A DNA stretch of 64,000 nucleotides from Ottowia beijingensis (GTDB taxonomy: Bacteria > Pseudomonadota > Gammaproteobacteria > Burkholderiales > Burkholderiaceae_C): positions 1,922,001 to 1,986,000 of the forward strand of contig NZ_JACCKX010000001.1 in assembly GCF_013423955.1 (NCBI RefSeq), given 5' to 3'. Under the pieces are notes generated by a model, which did not search any database, had not been told where the DNA came from, and saw nothing but the letters and a program-made list of their open reading frames with translations. Below are positions 62,599 to 64,000 of this stretch, piece after piece (position 1 is the first letter of the stretch; each line of letters begins with the position of its first letter). A program made the translations under genes and the position numbers.

Positions 62599-64000
62599 CT
62601 ACAGCGCAAACACCTTCCCCGGGTTCATGATGTTGTCCGGGTCCAGCGCCTGCTTGATGGTGCGCATCATCGCCACCGCGCCGGCGCCGGCTTCGTCGAT
62701 CAGAAAGCCCATCTTGTGCAGCCCCACGCCGTGCTCGCCAGTGCAGGTGCCCTGCAGCGCGATGGCGCGCTGCACCACGCGGTGGTTCAGCGCCTCGGCG
62801 CGGGCGCGCTCGTCGTCGTCGTCGGGGTCGATCAGGTAGCCGACGTGGAAGTTGCCATCGCCCACGTGCCCGACCAGGAAGTAGGGGATACCGCTCTCGT
62901 CCGCCTCGGCCACCGTGTCCAGCAGCGCATCGGCCAGGCGGCTGATGGGCACGCAGGTGTCGGTGGTGATGCAGCGGCAGCCCGGGCGGCTTTGCACGGC
63001 GGCGAAGTAGGCGTTGTGCCGCGCCGTCCACAGGCGCGTGCGCTCCTCGGGCGTGTCGGCCCATTCGAAGTCGGCACCGCTGTGCTCGCGGGCGATCTCC
63101 TGCACCACTTCAGCCTGCTCCTTCACGCCGGCCGGCGAGCCGTGGAACTCCATCAGCAGCATCGGCTCCTCGCGCAGGCTCAGCTTGGCGTACTGGTTCA
63201 CGGCGCGCACGCTGTTGCCGTCGATCAGTTCCACCCGCGCAATCGGCACGCCGATCTGGATGGTCTGGATCACCGTGGTCACCGCGTCGGCGATGGTCGG
63301 GAACGAGCAGATCGCCGCCGACACCGCCTCGGGCAGCGGGTAGATGCGCAGCGTGACCTCGGTGATCACGCCCAGCGTGCCCTCGCTGCCCACGAACAGG
63401 CGCGTCAGGTCGTAGCCGGCGCTGCTCTTTTGGCGCGCGTGCCGGTGCGGATGGCCTCGCCCTGCGCCGTCACCACTTCCAGCGCCAGCACGTTCTCGCG
63501 CATGGTGCCGTAGCGCACGGCGTTGGTGCCGCTGGCGCGCGTGGCGGCCATGCCGCCGATGCTGGCGTCGGCGCCGGGGTCGATGGGGAAGAACAGGCCG
63601 GTGCTCTTGATCTCGTCGTTGAGCTGCTTGCGCGTCACGCCCGGCTGCACCGTCACCGTCAGGTCCTCGGCGTTCACGCTCAGCACCTGGTTCATGCGGC
63701 TCACGTCCAGGCTGATGCCGCCCTGCACGGCCAGCAAGTGGCCCTCCAGCGACGAGCCGACGCCGTACGGAATCACCGGCACCTTGTGTTGCGCGCACAG
63801 CTTGATGGCGTCCTGCACGTCGGTCGTGTTCTCGGCAAACACCACGCCCGCCGGCGGCGGCACGGTGGTGAAGGCCGACTCGTCGCGCCCGTGCTGCTCG
63901 CGCACCGCCATGGCTTCGGAAAACTGCGCGCCGAAGCGCGACTTCAGCGCCTCGATCAGCGCCGGTGGCGCCGGGCGCGGCTTGATCTCGGGCGTGACGT
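62599..64000 (-). CDS. FAD-linked D-2-hydroxyacid (D-lactate/glycolate-type) dehydrogenase, 5' end beyond the window
   Basis: About 467 residues visible. FAD-binding PCMH domain (KVPVIPYGVGSSLEGHLLAV, IDPGADASIGGMAATRASGT, FVGSEGTLGVITEVTLRIYP) and C-terminal oxidase domain (YFLVGHVGDGNFHVGYLIDP, TCTGEHGVGLHKMGFL, DPDNIMNPGKVFAL). One missing base near 63432 (after GTRAK). The start lies outside the window; the first visible residues are VTPEIKPRPAPPALIEALKS. Likely a membrane-associated quinone- or cytochrome-linked enzyme. Confidence 0.9.
   Translation of the reverse strand, partial: RHARDQAAPGATGADRGAEVALRRAVFRSHGGARAARARRVGLHHRAAAGGRGVCREHDRRAGRHQAVRATQGAGDSVRRRLVAGGPLAGRAGRHQPGREPHEPGAERERRGPDGDGAAGRDAQAAQRRDQEHRPVLPHRPRRRRQHRRHGRHARQRHQRRALRHHARERAGAGSGDGAGRGHPHRHARQKSSAGYDLTRLFVGSEGTLGVITEVTLRIYPLPEAVSAAICSFPTIADAVTTVIQTIQIGVPIARVELIDGNSVRAVNQYAKLSLREEPMLLMEFHGSPAGVKEQAEVVQEIAREHSGADFEWADTPEERTRLWTARHNAYFAAVQSRPGCRCITTDTCVPISRLADALLDTVAEADESGIPYFLVGHVGDGNFHVGYLIDPDDDDERARAEALNHRVVQRAIALQGTCTGEHGVGLHKMGFLIDEAGAGAVAMMRTIKQALDPDNIMNPGKVFAL

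Overview
The window is GC-rich chromosomal DNA from a betaproteobacterium. The best fit is the family Comamonadaceae (Acidovorax/Ottowia-like). The reasons are the mnmG-rsmG-LysE-parA-hydrolase-parB order, the minCDE cluster, an infA of the [11 protein letters not shown] type, a PutA without a DNA-binding domain facing an Lrp-type regulator, and many short palindromic repeats containing AGCTAT...GCGCTTGATGG...GGGCGCT. No rRNA, tRNA, transposase, prophage or CRISPR array was seen.

Layout. 1-1031 (minus): wecB (cut by the window edge) and a small RRM-like gene, less GC-rich than the rest. 1286-4242: a GAF/PAS/GGDEF/EAL protein. 4281-8766: putA and its divergent lrp regulator. 8818-13568: a P-loop kinase, a C39-like protease candidate, arginase, NnrU, acylphosphatase and a DUF2817 peptidase. 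13714-20965: ferredoxin, DAHP synthase, an isoaspartyl methyltransferase-like enzyme, infA, two DUF4124 proteins and small unknowns. 21083-26581: a compact exosortase cassette (GT51 transglycosylase, EpsI-like protein, exosortase, VIT/VWA protein with a PEP-CTERM tail). 27050-29082: a small protein, a MITE and creC. 29224-32312: creB, minE, minD, minC. 32313-32701: an oriC-like site. 32702-36835: membrane and envelope proteins, cueR and copZ. 36907-39417: copA. 39485-44294: an OmpA lipoprotein, hemerythrin, and the frmR-frmA-fghA formaldehyde operon with a parDE toxin-antitoxin pair inside it. 44553-50890: an Old Yellow Enzyme, an MFS carrier, a solute-binding protein, GST, a YkgJ-type protein and gdhA. 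51068-56984: mnmG, rsmG, LysE, parA, a hydrolase and parB, with parS sites inside mnmG and rsmG. 57128-62498: a methyltransferase, a very large 23-residue-repeat protein ending in a peptidoglycan-binding domain, a CsgG-like lipoprotein and a small peptidoglycan-binding lipoprotein. 62599-64000: an FAD-linked D-hydroxyacid dehydrogenase (cut by the edge).

Two things dominate interpretation. First, about 35 genes carry an apparent one-base deletion. Every case shifts the frame in the same direction, and those examined base by base lie in a G, C or A run. These look like sequencing or assembly errors, so such genes are annotated across the shift as intact. Second, several families of short repeats are dense between genes and also sit inside coding sequences. 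In parB, copA, an MFS carrier and probably putA they stay open as extra protein segments. In creB and copA the insert carries a single in-frame TGA. The combination of an oriC-like site (32.5 kb), parAB (54-57 kb) and parS (52.6-53.7 kb) suggests that the window is origin-proximal.
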